Assembly: GCA_019118985.1 (NCBI GenBank)
Contig: DWXX01000054.1
Location: forward strand, 1 to 10,452
DNA: 10,452 bases
Direction: 5' to 3'
Source: Candidatus Faecalibacterium faecipullorum
GTDB lineage: Bacteria > Bacillota > Clostridia > Oscillospirales > Ruminococcaceae
In this document: positions 1-6,971 of the stretch, piece after piece
Layout: each line of letters begins with the position of its first letter
Position numbering within the stretch: position 1 is the first letter of the stretch
Notes under the pieces: model-generated
What the model was told of the DNA's origin: nothing
The model's database searches: none
The model's input: the letters and a program-made list of their open reading frames with translations, nothing else
Program-made: the position numbers and the translations under genes

Positions 1-102
1 GCCGCCCTCCTCGCGGCCGACCCGCTGCTGTCCGACCCCGGCCACGCCCTCCTTGCCGCCGAGGTGGAGCGGATGTTCCGCCGCGCCGGCCCCATGAACT
101 GA
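1..102 (+). CDS. recG: C-terminal end of probable ATP-dependent DNA helicase RecG (partial)
   Basis: Frame 1 is open from the window edge to a TGA at 100-102 and encodes 33 residues reading AALLAADPLLSDPGHALL, then AAEVERMFRRAGPMN. The pattern 'DPxLxxPxxxxLxxEVxRMF' with a short polar tail resembles the end of clostridial RecG, the branch-migrating helicase that remodels stalled forks and Holliday junctions. No helicase motif is inside the window, so this rests on tail similarity only. The thioesterase gene follows on the same strand after 25 bases, so the two may be co-transcribed. A different protein with a similar helical tail cannot be excluded. Confidence 0.6.
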   Translation, partial: AALLAADPLLSDPGHALLAAEVERMFRRAGPMN

Positions 103-127
103 TGACCACCGAAGGGAGAGTCCGTCC

Positions 128-862
128 ATGATCTTTACCATCCCTGTAGCGTCCCGGGTCGAGGACTTCGACCAGGAGGGGCTTTTAACCCCCCACGCCG
201 TCCTGTCCGTCTTTGAGAACACCGCCATCCGCCACGCCGAGACCACCGGCTATTCCCCCATGGGGGACAGCCTGCGCAACGGGATGGCCTGGGTCATCAC
301 CAACTGGCGGGTGGAGGTGGCCCGGGCCCCCAGCTACGACCAGCCCCTGACCGCCTCCACCTGGCTGTGCCGCACCCCGCGGCAGGCCACCCGCGAGATG
401 CTGCTGCGGGCCGCGGACGGCGAGGTGCTGGCCCGCGGGCAGGCAAAGCTGGCCCTGGTCGACCGCGCCACCGGCAAGCCCTGCCTGCCCACCGCCGACC
501 GGCTCGCCCCTTACGGCCCCGAGACGGCCACTGCCTTTGCCGACCGGCTGCCCCGGCTGCGCCCCCCGGCCCGGTGGGACGCCGAGACCCCGGTGCGGCT
601 GCGCCGGGCCGACATCGACTACAACGGCCACCTGCACAACACCGCCTACCTCGACCTTGCCCTCGACGCCGCCCCCGACGCCCTCTGCCGGGCGGGGGTG
701 CACACCTTCCGCATCTCCTACCGCAGCCCGCTGCGCCCGGGGGATGCGCCGGTGCTCCGCTCGTCCGCCCTCGACGCCGGCGGGTGGGCCGCCGCCTTCG
801 TCCGCGGCGATGAGGTCTGCGCCGTGGTGGCGGTCAATGAGGTGCTCGCCCCCCTGCCCTGA
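128..862 (+). CDS. Acyl-ACP thioesterase (FatA/FatB-like double hotdog)
   Basis: This 244-residue protein has the size and layout of bacterial acyl-ACP thioesterases, which release fatty acids from acyl carrier protein in the cytoplasm. The first hotdog half spans about residues 1-125 and shows FENTAIRHAE (29-38) and AWVITNWRVEV (54-64). The second half spans about 150-244 and holds the active-site block RRADIDYNGHLHNTAYLD (159-176). D164, N166 and H168 there match the Asp/Asn/His of plant FatB. The position usually filled by the fourth catalytic Glu, just before the 'GD' turn, appears to be proline here (ISYRSPLRPGD, 196-206). The ATG at 128 is supported by AGGGAG about 9 bases upstream. The gene follows the probable recG closely and ends before a strong terminator. 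Family assignment is firm; chain-length preference cannot be read from the sequence. Confidence 0.88.
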   Translation: MIFTIPVASRVEDFDQEGLLTPHAVLSVFENTAIRHAETTGYSPMGDSLRNGMAWVITNWRVEVARAPSYDQPLTASTWLCRTPRQATREMLLRAADGEVLARGQAKLALVDRATGKPCLPTADRLAPYGPETATAFADRLPRLRPPARWDAETPVRLRRADIDYNGHLHNTAYLDLALDAAPDALCRAGVHTFRISYRSPLRPGDAPVLRSSALDAGGWAAAFVRGDEVCAVVAVNEVLAPLP

Positions 863-880
863 TGTGCCTCTCAATACGCC

Positions 881-915
881 AAAAGCCCCCTGTCCGGCCG
901 GACAGGGGGCTTATT
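881..915. terminator. Bidirectional intrinsic terminator between convergent genes
   Basis: A perfect 15-bp inverted repeat (883-897 with 898-912, core AGCCCCCTGTCCGG) folds into a GC-rich hairpin. It has TTATTT on the plus-strand side, and on the minus-strand side the AAAA at 881-884 becomes a U-run. It lies 20 bases after the thioesterase stop and about 20 bases after the end of the dipeptidase gene, so it can end transcription from both directions. Confidence 0.9.
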
Positions 916-934
916 TCAGTCAGTGGGTCAGGGG

Positions 935-2323
935 TCAGAAGTCGATCTCTTCCAGCTTCAGCAGGGCCAGGATGTAGATCTTGACCGACTGCAGCAGGGC
1001 GTCGACGGGGGCGGACTCGTTGGCGCCGTGCATCGGGCCGCCGAAGGCGGGCAGCACCAGGTCGTGGCTCTCAGGCCCGAAGCTGACCGCATAGGGGAAG
1101 TGCCGGGCATAGGTGCCGCCCCCCATGGTGAAGGGCTTCTCGTCCTTGCCGGTGACCTCGTTGTAGGTGTCGATGCAGGCCCGGATGGCCGGGGTGTCCG
1201 CCCCGATGTAGAAGGGGTCGGCGGAGTCGACGTCCTCCAGGGCGGCGCCGCTGCCGATGGACGCCCGGATGCCGGCGGCGATGGCGTCGCCGCTGGTCGA
1301 GGTGGGGTAACGGCTGTCCATGGTCTGCACCATCCGGCCGTCCTGCATATAGATGCGGCCGCCGATGATGGTCAGCGGGCCGAAGGGGCCGTCCGCCGAG
1401 GCGATGCCCAACCCCTCGCCGGCGGTGGAGCTGTGCAGCTTGTGCAGCGCCTCCAGATAGGCGCGCTCGGCTTCATTGCACAGGCCGTTGGCCAGCAGGT
1501 AGTCGGCCACCAGGCCGATGGCGTTGACCGTCCCCTCGGGGGAGGCGGCGTGCCCCGCCTTGCCCCAGCCGCGGACCCGGACGCAGCCGTTCTCCGGCTC
1601 AAGGGTGATGCCGGGGGCGTTCTTGAGGCCGGCCATCTCCACCGCCACCAGGGCGCTGGCGCGGTCGGGGACGGCGTTGTTGGCGACGCCGCCCTCAAAG
1701 GCGCGGATCACCCCGCCGCAGACCGGGCTGACCAGCTTGCCGTGGAAGTGCCCCTTCTCGCCGTTGCAGACCGGGAACTCGGCGTCGGGGGTGAAGCAGA
1801 AGACCGGGGCCTTGTTGTGGGCCAGGTAGTATTCCACGTCCTTCATGCCGGTCTCCTCGTTGGTGCCGGCCAGGGCGCGGATGGGGTAGCGCAGCTGCGC
1901 GCCCATCTCCTGCAGGAACTTCAGGGCGTACAGGGTGACCACCATGGGGCCCTTGTCGTCCATCACGCCGCGGCCGATGATCCAGCCGTCCTGCCGGCGC
2001 ATCTCGAAGGGGCTGCCCGCCCAGCCCTCGCCGGCCGGCACCACGTCCACATGGCAGATGGTGGCCAGATACTTGTCGGGGTCGGCGCCGGGCAGCTCGG
2101 CGTAGCCGATGTAGCCCTCGCAGTTGTGGGCGGCAAGGCCCATCCGCTCAGCGATGGCGAGGGTGGTGTCCAGGGCCTTGCGGGCGCCGGCGCCGAAGGG
2201 CGCGCCCTCGGCGGGGGCGCTCTCGACGCTGTTTACCGCCACCAGGGCGGCGATGTCGTCCAGCAGCTGCGCGCGGTTCGCCTCGATGAAGGCGTCGATC
2301 TTCTGATTCAGTTCCTGATTCAT
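935..2323 (-). CDS. pepV: M20-family dipeptidase, PepV type
   Basis: This is a zinc metallodipeptidase of the PepV/Sapep group, expected to cleave short peptides (including beta-Ala and D-Ala-type dipeptides) in the cytoplasm. From the first possible ATG (2332) the product has 465 residues, close to the family norm. All metal and catalytic positions are visible in that numbering: H94 and D96 in CHVDVVPAGEGW, D125 in GRGVMDDKGP, E159 (base) and E160 in GTNEETG, D183 in TPDAEFP, and H435 in GGPMHGANE. I chose the second ATG (2323, 462 residues) because AAAGGA lies 10 bases before it but only 1 base before the first ATG. It is the last gene of a five-gene operon, about 55 bases after the upstream membrane-protein gene, and is followed by the bidirectional terminator. 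Confidence 0.92.
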   Translation of the reverse strand: MNQELNQKIDAFIEANRAQLLDDIAALVAVNSVESAPAEGAPFGAGARKALDTTLAIAERMGLAAHNCEGYIGYAELPGADPDKYLATICHVDVVPAGEGWAGSPFEMRRQDGWIIGRGVMDDKGPMVVTLYALKFLQEMGAQLRYPIRALAGTNEETGMKDVEYYLAHNKAPVFCFTPDAEFPVCNGEKGHFHGKLVSPVCGGVIRAFEGGVANNAVPDRASALVAVEMAGLKNAPGITLEPENGCVRVRGWGKAGHAASPEGTVNAIGLVADYLLANGLCNEAERAYLEALHKLHSSTAGEGLGIASADGPFGPLTIIGGRIYMQDGRMVQTMDSRYPTSTSGDAIAAGIRASIGSGAALEDVDSADPFYIGADTPAIRACIDTYNEVTGKDEKPFTMGGGTYARHFPYAVSFGPESHDLVLPAFGGPMHGANESAPVDALLQSVKIYILALLKLEEIDF

Positions 2324-2378
2324 GGGAGTCATTTCCTTTCTGTATTTTTGCGCACTACATCTGCGCTTTGTATACGCA

Positions 2379-2861
2379 TCAGACGGCGAACAGGGCGCTG
2401 AACGCGCCCAGCAGCCCGGCCGAAGCCAGCCCGATGATGACGCCGGCCATCAGCACCCCGCCCATGCAGGCGACGAGGACGTCCTTGAACTTCATGTCCA
2501 AAATCGAGCCCGCCAGGGTGCCGGTCCACGCGCCGGTGCCCGGCAGCGGGATGCCCACAAAGATCAGCAGGGCGGCCACCAGCCCGCGGCCGGCCTTGGC
2601 CTCAAGGGCGCGGCCGGCCTTCTCCCCTTTGACCACAAAGAAGCGGCAGATGGGGCCGATGAGGGGCTTGTGGTAGCCCCAGATCAGGAATTTGCGGGCG
2701 AACAGATAGATCACCGGCACCGGCAGCATATTGCCCAGCACCGCGACGATATAGGTGGGCAGGACGTCCAGCCCCAGGCCGAGGCCGATGGGGATGGCCC
2801 CCCGCAGCTCGACGACCGGGACCATGGCGATGAAAAATACCAAGAGATAGTGCTCCAGCAT
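2379..2861 (-). CDS. Small multidrug export-like membrane protein (COG2426 type)
   Basis: This is a 160-residue, strongly hydrophobic protein. The N-terminal segment contains PVVELRGAIPIGLGLGL (about 15-31), the hallmark of the 'small multidrug export protein' family (COG2426 / Sm_multidrug_ex). Further blocks are the membrane helix around LPTYIVAVLGNMLPVPVIYLFA and the loop GIPLPGTGAWTGTLAGSILD (about 102-121). Four to five transmembrane segments are likely, in the cytoplasmic membrane. The export function is mostly by family name; substrate evidence for the family is weak, and the PxPGTGxW-type loop recalls DedA/SNARE-associated proteins. The ATG is supported by AAGGAGG 4 bases upstream. 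It lies between a MATE transporter gene (33 bases upstream) and pepV, within one operon. Confidence 0.8.
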   Translation of the reverse strand: MLEHYLLVFFIAMVPVVELRGAIPIGLGLGLDVLPTYIVAVLGNMLPVPVIYLFARKFLIWGYHKPLIGPICRFFVVKGEKAGRALEAKAGRGLVAALLIFVGIPLPGTGAWTGTLAGSILDMKFKDVLVACMGGVLMAGVIIGLASAGLLGAFSALFAV

Positions 2862-2894
2862 GGGGCCTCCTTGTGTGGTGTGGATGGTGTGGTG

Positions 2895-4310
2895 TCAGGC
2901 GGCTTTGGGGGCGGGGTCCCGCAGCTTCTTCCACTCGACGGCAAAGAAGAGGATGGTGCAGGTGGACGCCGAGATGATGTCGCTGACCGGCTCGGCCACG
3001 TACAGGCCCACCAGCTGGCTGAGGCCCAGCACGCCGAACACCCGCGGGATGATCAGCGCCAGCGGCAGCAGCAGGATGACCTTGCGCAGCAGGGCGATGA
3101 ACATGCTCAGCTTTGCCTCGCCCAGGCCCAGGAAGGTCTGCTGGCAGGTGTTCTGCGCGCCCATGAAGAAGAAGCCCAGCATATAGATCCGCAGCGGGGT
3201 CATGCCCACCGACAGGATGGCCCCATCGCTCGAGAACAGCCCGAGGAAGAGCTGCGGCGCGATCTCGACCGAGCCCACCACCAGGGTGGTGACCCCCATC
3301 GAGACGGCCAGCATGACCAGGAAGGTCTTGCGGACACGCTCCATCTTCTGCGCGCCGAAGTTGTAGCCCACCACCGGCTGCGCGCCCTGGCAGAAGCCCT
3401 GGATGGGCAGGTTGGCGATCTGCGCCACCGAGAACAGGATGCTCATGATGGCGACGGCGCCGTCCCCGCCGTAGGCAGCGGCCCCGGTGTTGAAGGCCAG
3501 CTGGATCAGGCACTCGGTGGCGCTCATCAAAAAGGGCGACACACCCAGCGAGAGCACCAGCGCCAGCGTCGCTTTTTCGGGGATGAGGTTTGCCTTGCGG
3601 ATGCGCAGGACGCTGCGCTTGCCGGTGAAGAAGATCAGCACCCACGCCGCGCTCAGCGCCTGGCTGAGGACGGTGGCGATGGCCGCGCCCTCCACCCCCA
3701 TGCCGAAGCCGTAGATAAAGACGGGGTCGAGGACGATGTTGGCCACCGCGCCGATGCAGGTGGTGGCCATACTGGTCTTGGCGAAGCCCTGGTTGGTGAT
3801 GAAGGGGGTCATGCCCAGGGTGAACTGGACGAATACGGTGCCCATCAGGTAGATGCGCAGGTAGTCCATGGCGTAGGGCAGGGTGTTCTCACTGGCGCCG
3901 AAGGCCATCAGGATGGGCTCGCCAAAGATGGTAAAGACCACGCTGAGCAGGATGGACAGGGCGATCAGCAGGGTGACGCAGTTGCCCAGGATCCGCTCGG
4001 CAGTCTTGTAGTCGCCGCGGCCCATCGCCACCGAGGCGCGGGGCGCGCCGCCCATCCCGATCAGGTTGGAAAAGGCGGTGATCAGCACGATGATGGGGTA
4101 GGTCACCCCCAGGCTCGCCAGCGCCAGGCTGCCGACTTCGGGGATGTGGCCCACATAGATGCGGTCGACGATGTTGTACAGCATGTTGACCAACTGCGCC
4201 ATGGCGGTGGGCAGCGCCAGGCTGAAGATCAGAGGCAGCAGCGGCGCTGTGCCCAGCCGCTGGTCGGCCGAAGCCGCGGCCGCCTCGTGTTTGTTTTCGA
4301 TCTCACGCAT
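2895..4310 (-). CDS. MATE family efflux transporter (second of two)
   Basis: A multidrug and toxic-compound extrusion transporter of about 471 residues, normal for the family, with about 12 hydrophobic helices in two homologous halves. The N-terminal half carries SLALPTAMAQLVNMLYNIVDRIYVGHIP and the typical 'GGAPRASVAMGRGDY' loop. The second half repeats this as IQGFCQGAQPVVGYNFGAQKMERV. MATE proteins exchange Na+ or H+ for cationic or amphipathic compounds across the cytoplasmic membrane; the substrate is unknown here. An upstream in-frame GTG at 4322 (4 residues longer) is possible, but GGAAG is almost on top of it, so I prefer ATG 4310. It follows the exonuclease gene by about 42 bases and precedes the small multidrug-export-like gene by 33 bases. 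Confidence 0.9.
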   Translation of the reverse strand: MREIENKHEAAAASADQRLGTAPLLPLIFSLALPTAMAQLVNMLYNIVDRIYVGHIPEVGSLALASLGVTYPIIVLITAFSNLIGMGGAPRASVAMGRGDYKTAERILGNCVTLLIALSILLSVVFTIFGEPILMAFGASENTLPYAMDYLRIYLMGTVFVQFTLGMTPFITNQGFAKTSMATTCIGAVANIVLDPVFIYGFGMGVEGAAIATVLSQALSAAWVLIFFTGKRSVLRIRKANLIPEKATLALVLSLGVSPFLMSATECLIQLAFNTGAAAYGGDGAVAIMSILFSVAQIANLPIQGFCQGAQPVVGYNFGAQKMERVRKTFLVMLAVSMGVTTLVVGSVEIAPQLFLGLFSSDGAILSVGMTPLRIYMLGFFFMGAQNTCQQTFLGLGEAKLSMFIALLRKVILLLPLALIIPRVFGVLGLSQLVGLYVAEPVSDIISASTCTILFFAVEWKKLRDPAPKAA

Positions 4311-4352
4311 TGCGGGATGCACCTTCCTTTGCAGATATGATATGACGCAGCC

Positions 4353-5105
4353 TCACAGGTCGATGACCAGTTCCACCGGGCAGTGGTCGGAGCCGAATAT
4401 CTCGCCGTGGATCTCGGCGGCGCGGACCCGGTCCGCGATCCGTCTGGAGACGAGGAAATAGTCGATCCGCCAGCCGGCGTTCCGCTCGCGGGCGCGGAAG
4501 CGGTAGCTCCACCAGCTGTACTGCACCGCGTCGGGGTGCAAGAGACGGAAGCTGTCGGCAAAGCCGGCGTCCAGCAGCCGGGTCATCGCCCCGCGCTCCT
4601 CGTCGGTAAAGCCGGCATTCCGCCGGTTGGCGGCGGGGTTTTTGATGTCGATCTCCTGATGGGCGACGTTCAGATCGCCGCAGAGGATGACCGGCTTTTT
4701 CGCATCCAGGCCCAGCAGGTAGGCGCGGAATATCTCCTCCCACGCCATGCGGTAGTCCAGCCGCCTGAGGCCGTCCTGGCTGTTGGGGGTGTAGCAGTTG
4801 ACCAGGTAAAAACCGGGGTACTCGAGGGTGATCACCCGCCCCTCCTGATCGTGCTCTTCCGCCCCCACCCCCAGCTTGACCGACAGCGGGGCCGTCTTAC
4901 AGTAGCAGGCAGTGCCGGAGTAGCCCTTTTTCTGGGCCGAGTAGAAATATTCCTCGTACCCCGCGGGGTGGAAATCGGCCTGCCCCGGCTGCATCTTGGT
5001 CTCCTGCAGGCAGAAGATGTCGGCGTCCAGCGCCGCGAAGCTCTCGGCGAAACCGTGGGACAGGCAGGCCCGCAGGCCGTTGACATTCCAGCTGACCAGT
5101 TTCAT
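4353..5105 (-). CDS. xth: Exodeoxyribonuclease III / AP endonuclease
   Basis: A 250-residue enzyme of the exonuclease III (ExoA/XthA) family, which cuts DNA 5' of abasic sites and removes 3' blocks in base-excision repair. It starts MKLVSWNVNGLRA, with N7 and later E35 (LQETK) as metal-site residues. It continues with Y105 in NCYTPNSQDGLRRLDYR, D144 and N146 in CGDLNVAHQEIDIKNP, GWRIDYFLVS, and the terminal GSDHCPV with the catalytic D240-H241 pair. All key residues are present. The frame is open 22 codons further upstream, but the ATG at 5105 matches the family start and has GGGAAG 5 bases before it. It sits between two MATE genes, 16 bases after the first, inside the operon; there is no obvious functional tie to its neighbours. 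Confidence 0.95.
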   Translation of the reverse strand: MKLVSWNVNGLRACLSHGFAESFAALDADIFCLQETKMQPGQADFHPAGYEEYFYSAQKKGYSGTACYCKTAPLSVKLGVGAEEHDQEGRVITLEYPGFYLVNCYTPNSQDGLRRLDYRMAWEEIFRAYLLGLDAKKPVILCGDLNVAHQEIDIKNPAANRRNAGFTDEERGAMTRLLDAGFADSFRLLHPDAVQYSWWSYRFRARERNAGWRIDYFLVSRRIADRVRAAEIHGEIFGSDHCPVELVIDL

Positions 5106-5121
5106 ACAGTCTTCCCTTTCG

Positions 5122-6540
5122 TCACTCCACATATTTGGTCTTCCAGGCGCCGCTCTTGAACCGCCCGACAAAGCAGGCGGTGCGGCAGACCCAGTCCACC
5201 ACCATGGCGATCCAGACGCCCACAGCGCCCATCCCCATCTGCACGCCCAACAGATAGCTGAAGCCGATCCGCCAGACCGCCATGCTGAGGATGGACACCG
5301 TCATGGTGAAGCGGACGTCGTTGGCCGCCCGCAAAGCGTTGGGCAGCACGAAGGCCACCGGCCACAGCAGCAGGCCGAAGCCGCAGTGGATCCGCACCAG
5401 CAGGACGGCCAGCTCCATCGTCTCGCCCGACAGGTCGTAGATGCCCACCAGCGGCACCACGAACAGCAGGATGAACCCGTTGAACGCCCCCATGGCGATG
5501 TAGGCCCACTTGACCAGCCGCCGTGTGTTGGCGGCGGCCTGCGCCTGGTCCTGCGCGCCGATGCAGCGGCCCACCACCGTGATCATGGCAAGGCCGATGG
5601 CCTGCCCGGGGATGCAGCCCATCCCGTCGAGGTTGTTGGCCACCGCGTTGGCCGCGATCTGCACCGTACCGTAGAGGGAGATCATGCTGACCACCACGAT
5701 CCGCCCGGCCTGGAACAGGCTGTTCTCAAACGCCGAGGGGATGCCGATGCCCAATATCCGCCTGGCCAGCCCGCCGTCCACCCGCAGGGTCATCCGGGCG
5801 CGGACGGTGTTGGACTTCCACCCGCAGGCCGCCAGGATCAGCACCGCCGCAAGGCCGCGGCTGACCACCGTCGGCCAGGCCACGCCCTCGACGTACATCC
5901 CCAGCCCGAAGATGCAGACGGCGTTGCCCACGATGTTGATGATGTTCATCAACACGCTGACCTGCATGGATATTTTGGAGTTGCCCATGCTGCGGAAGAT
6001 GGCTGCCCCCGCGTTGTACAGCGCCAGGAAGGGGTAGCTCAGGGCGGTCACCTTCAGGTAGCGGACGCCGGCGTCCAGCACGTCCGCCTCGATCGAGCCG
6101 TAGAACAGCCGCAGCATCGGCCGGGCCATCACCCAGCAGAATACCCCCAGCCCCAGCCCCAGCAAAGCGCTGAGCAGGATCAGCTGCCCGGCGCTGTCGT
6201 CGGTCTCTTTTCTGCGCTGCGCGCCCAGGTACTGGCTGACCACCACCGCGCCGCCGGTGGCCAGCGCCGCCAGCAGGTTGATGACAAGGTTGTTGATCAT
6301 ATCCACCAGGCTGACCCCCGAGATGGCGGCCTCGCCGCAGCGGGAGACCATCATGGTGTCGGCCATGCCCACGGTGGTGGCCAGCAGCTGTTCGATCAGC
6401 AGCGGGCCGATCAGGCGCAGCAGCTCTTCGGTGGTGAAGAGCGGCTCGCCGGGGCCGCGCTTGATGATCCGGGGGGCGGCCGCCCCCGCCGCATGTTCTG
6501 CCTGCGTAAAAATCCCCCACTTCTTTCCCACATTTTGCAC
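5122..6540 (-). CDS. MATE family efflux transporter (first of two, operon leader)
   Basis: A 472-residue member of the MATE family with about 12 transmembrane helices. The first helix region is LLRLIGPLLIEQLLATTVGMADTMMVSRCGEAAISGVS (about 41-78), followed by ATGGAVVVSQYLGAQRR. The second half repeats the theme as CIPGQAIGLAMITVVGRCIGAQDQAQA. It is clearly diverged from the other MATE protein in the operon and is not a recent duplicate. The start is uncertain. The frame begins GTG (6540) with another GTG at 6531; the first in-frame ATG is too far downstream, inside helix 1. No good ribosome-binding site precedes either GTG, and the predicted transcription start lies only about 10 bases upstream. 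An out-of-frame ATG at 6542 also exists, so an indel near the G5/T5 runs (about 6511-6520) is an alternative. It is the first gene of the operon. Confidence 0.88.
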   Translation of the reverse strand: MQNVGKKWGIFTQAEHAAGAAAPRIIKRGPGEPLFTTEELLRLIGPLLIEQLLATTVGMADTMMVSRCGEAAISGVSLVDMINNLVINLLAALATGGAVVVSQYLGAQRRKETDDSAGQLILLSALLGLGLGVFCWVMARPMLRLFYGSIEADVLDAGVRYLKVTALSYPFLALYNAGAAIFRSMGNSKISMQVSVLMNIINIVGNAVCIFGLGMYVEGVAWPTVVSRGLAAVLILAACGWKSNTVRARMTLRVDGGLARRILGIGIPSAFENSLFQAGRIVVVSMISLYGTVQIAANAVANNLDGMGCIPGQAIGLAMITVVGRCIGAQDQAQAAANTRRLVKWAYIAMGAFNGFILLFVVPLVGIYDLSGETMELAVLLVRIHCGFGLLLWPVAFVLPNALRAANDVRFTMTVSILSMAVWRIGFSYLLGVQMGMGAVGVWIAMVVDWVCRTACFVGRFKSGAWKTKYVE

Positions 6541-6556
6541 ATAAGCGTACCAGATA

Positions 6557-6585
6557 ATGATAACATACCCCCGCCGGATTGTAAA
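6557..6585 (-). promoter_or_regulatory. Sigma70-type promoter of the MATE-exoIII-MATE-membrane-pepV operon
   Basis: On the minus strand TTTACA (6585-6580) is followed after 17 bases by TATCAT (6562-6557). The predicted transcription start is near 6550, giving a leader of only about 10 bases before the GTG at 6540. It lies in the only large gap upstream of the five co-directional genes, so it probably drives them all. Confidence 0.65.
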
Positions 6586-6604
6586 GCCTGCCGCCGCCCG
6601 CCCG

Positions 6605-6666
6605 GGCGCATCCTGCGGGGGGATGCGCCGGCAAAGGCGCCTTGCAACTTCGGCATTTGTTGCAGG
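6605..6666. other. Inverted repeats upstream of the operon promoter
   Basis: Two inverted repeats lie 20-80 bases upstream of the minus-strand -35 box. The first is GGCGCATCC/GGATGCGCC (6605-6613 with 6621-6629, 7-base loop). The second is TGCAAC/GTTGCA (6643-6648 with 6659-6664), which can extend to 8 pairs. The short palindrome AAGGCGCCTT (6634-6643) lies between them. They could be operators or hairpins; no T-run makes either a terminator, and no function is proven. Confidence 0.35.
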
Positions 6667-6744
6667 AAAGCTCCCGGATATTTGTGCGCTTTCACGAAAA
6701 TGCGTTTTTACGCTGTTTCAGGGCGATTTTTTACCGAAAAGGGC

Positions 6745-6773
6745 TTGCATTCTTTTGTGAAAAGTGGTATGTT
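6745..6773 (+). promoter_or_regulatory. Sigma70-type promoter of the candidate small RNA
   Basis: TTGCAT (6745-6750), a 17-base spacer and TATGTT (6768-6773) make a reasonable plus-strand promoter in a locally AT-rich patch. Transcription would start near 6780, exactly where the foldable block 6782-6850 begins. Confidence 0.5.
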
Positions 6774-6779
6774 GTATCC

Positions 6780-6950
6780 CAGCGGAACGTCCTTGGATAC
6801 AAGGCGCCCGTCCGGCCGCCTGCAAGGGCCGGGCGGGCTGCGCGTCCCGCATGGATGTTGCTATTTTCTTCATTTACCTTCTTATCATTTACCCTGCCTG
6901 CCCGCAAGGGCAAAAAACGGCGGCCCAACCTGCACGGGCCGCCGTTTTTG
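6780..6950 (+). ncRNA. Candidate structured small RNA, family unknown
   Basis: The unit runs from a promoter start near 6780 to a terminator ending near 6949, about 170 nt. The first 70 bases fold as a three-way junction. Closing stem 6782-6789/6843-6850 has 7 pairs and one A-C mismatch. A small hairpin CCTT-GGATAC-AAGG covers 6791-6804. A 12-bp GC hairpin uses 6806-6817/6827-6838 with one G-U pair. A pyrimidine-rich, probably single-stranded linker follows (about 6855-6895). Next come a 5-bp hairpin with a GCAA tetraloop (6899-6912) and the terminator. It does not match 6S, SRP, tmRNA, RNase P or a riboswitch I recognise. There is no open frame with a ribosome-binding site that stops before the terminator. 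Without the adjacent Fic module the next gene would be convergent folC, which argues for an independent RNA rather than a leader. Folding was done by eye. Confidence 0.4.
6913..6949 (+). terminator. Intrinsic terminator (14-bp stem, T-run)
   Basis: AAAAACGGCGGCCC (6913-6926) pairs perfectly with GGGCCGCCGTTTTT (6936-6949) around a 9-base loop, and TTTTTGTTGTGT forms the tail. It ends the candidate small RNA. Its 3' arm and tail are duplicated after the fic gene. Confidence 0.88.
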
Positions 6951-6956
6951 TTGTGT
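6932..6956 (+). repeat. 25-base direct repeat, left copy
   Basis: These 25 bases (starting GCACGGGCCGCCG, ending GTTGTGT) recur without mismatch at 7791-7815. This copy comprises part of the loop, the 3' arm and the T-tail of the terminator at 6913-6949. Confidence 0.9.
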
Positions 6957-6971
6957 ATGCCTGCCAGACGG

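Noticed and set aside
2341..2378. Hairpin GCGCA/TGCGC and a TATACA-like box between the membrane-protein gene and pepV, considered as an internal terminator or promoter
   Set aside because: The stem is only 5 bp with no U-run on the coding strand, and no matching -35 box is present at the right distance.
923..2401. A 492-codon open frame on the plus strand opposite the dipeptidase
   Set aside because: The minus strand has every PepV active-site residue, while the plus frame has only Gly/Val/Ala/Asp/His-rich sequence typical of a shadow.
2322..4340. A 672-codon open frame on the plus strand, opposite the MATE and small membrane-protein genes
   Set aside because: It is rich in His, Gln, Asp and Gly without any domain and lies exactly antisense to two well-supported genes. 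It is the mirror of their GC-rich third codon positions.
6913..6949. The hairpin as a single CRISPR-like repeat or part of an array
   Set aside because: Only two copies of the 3' half exist, 859 bases apart, with genes between them; there are no regularly spaced repeats or cas genes.
6851..6960. A small hydrophobic peptide starting MDVAIFFIYLLIIYPAC, which recalls a type I toxin
   Set aside because: There is no ribosome-binding site before the ATG at 6851 and no in-frame stop before the terminator; the hydrophobic residues arise from the pyrimidine-rich linker.
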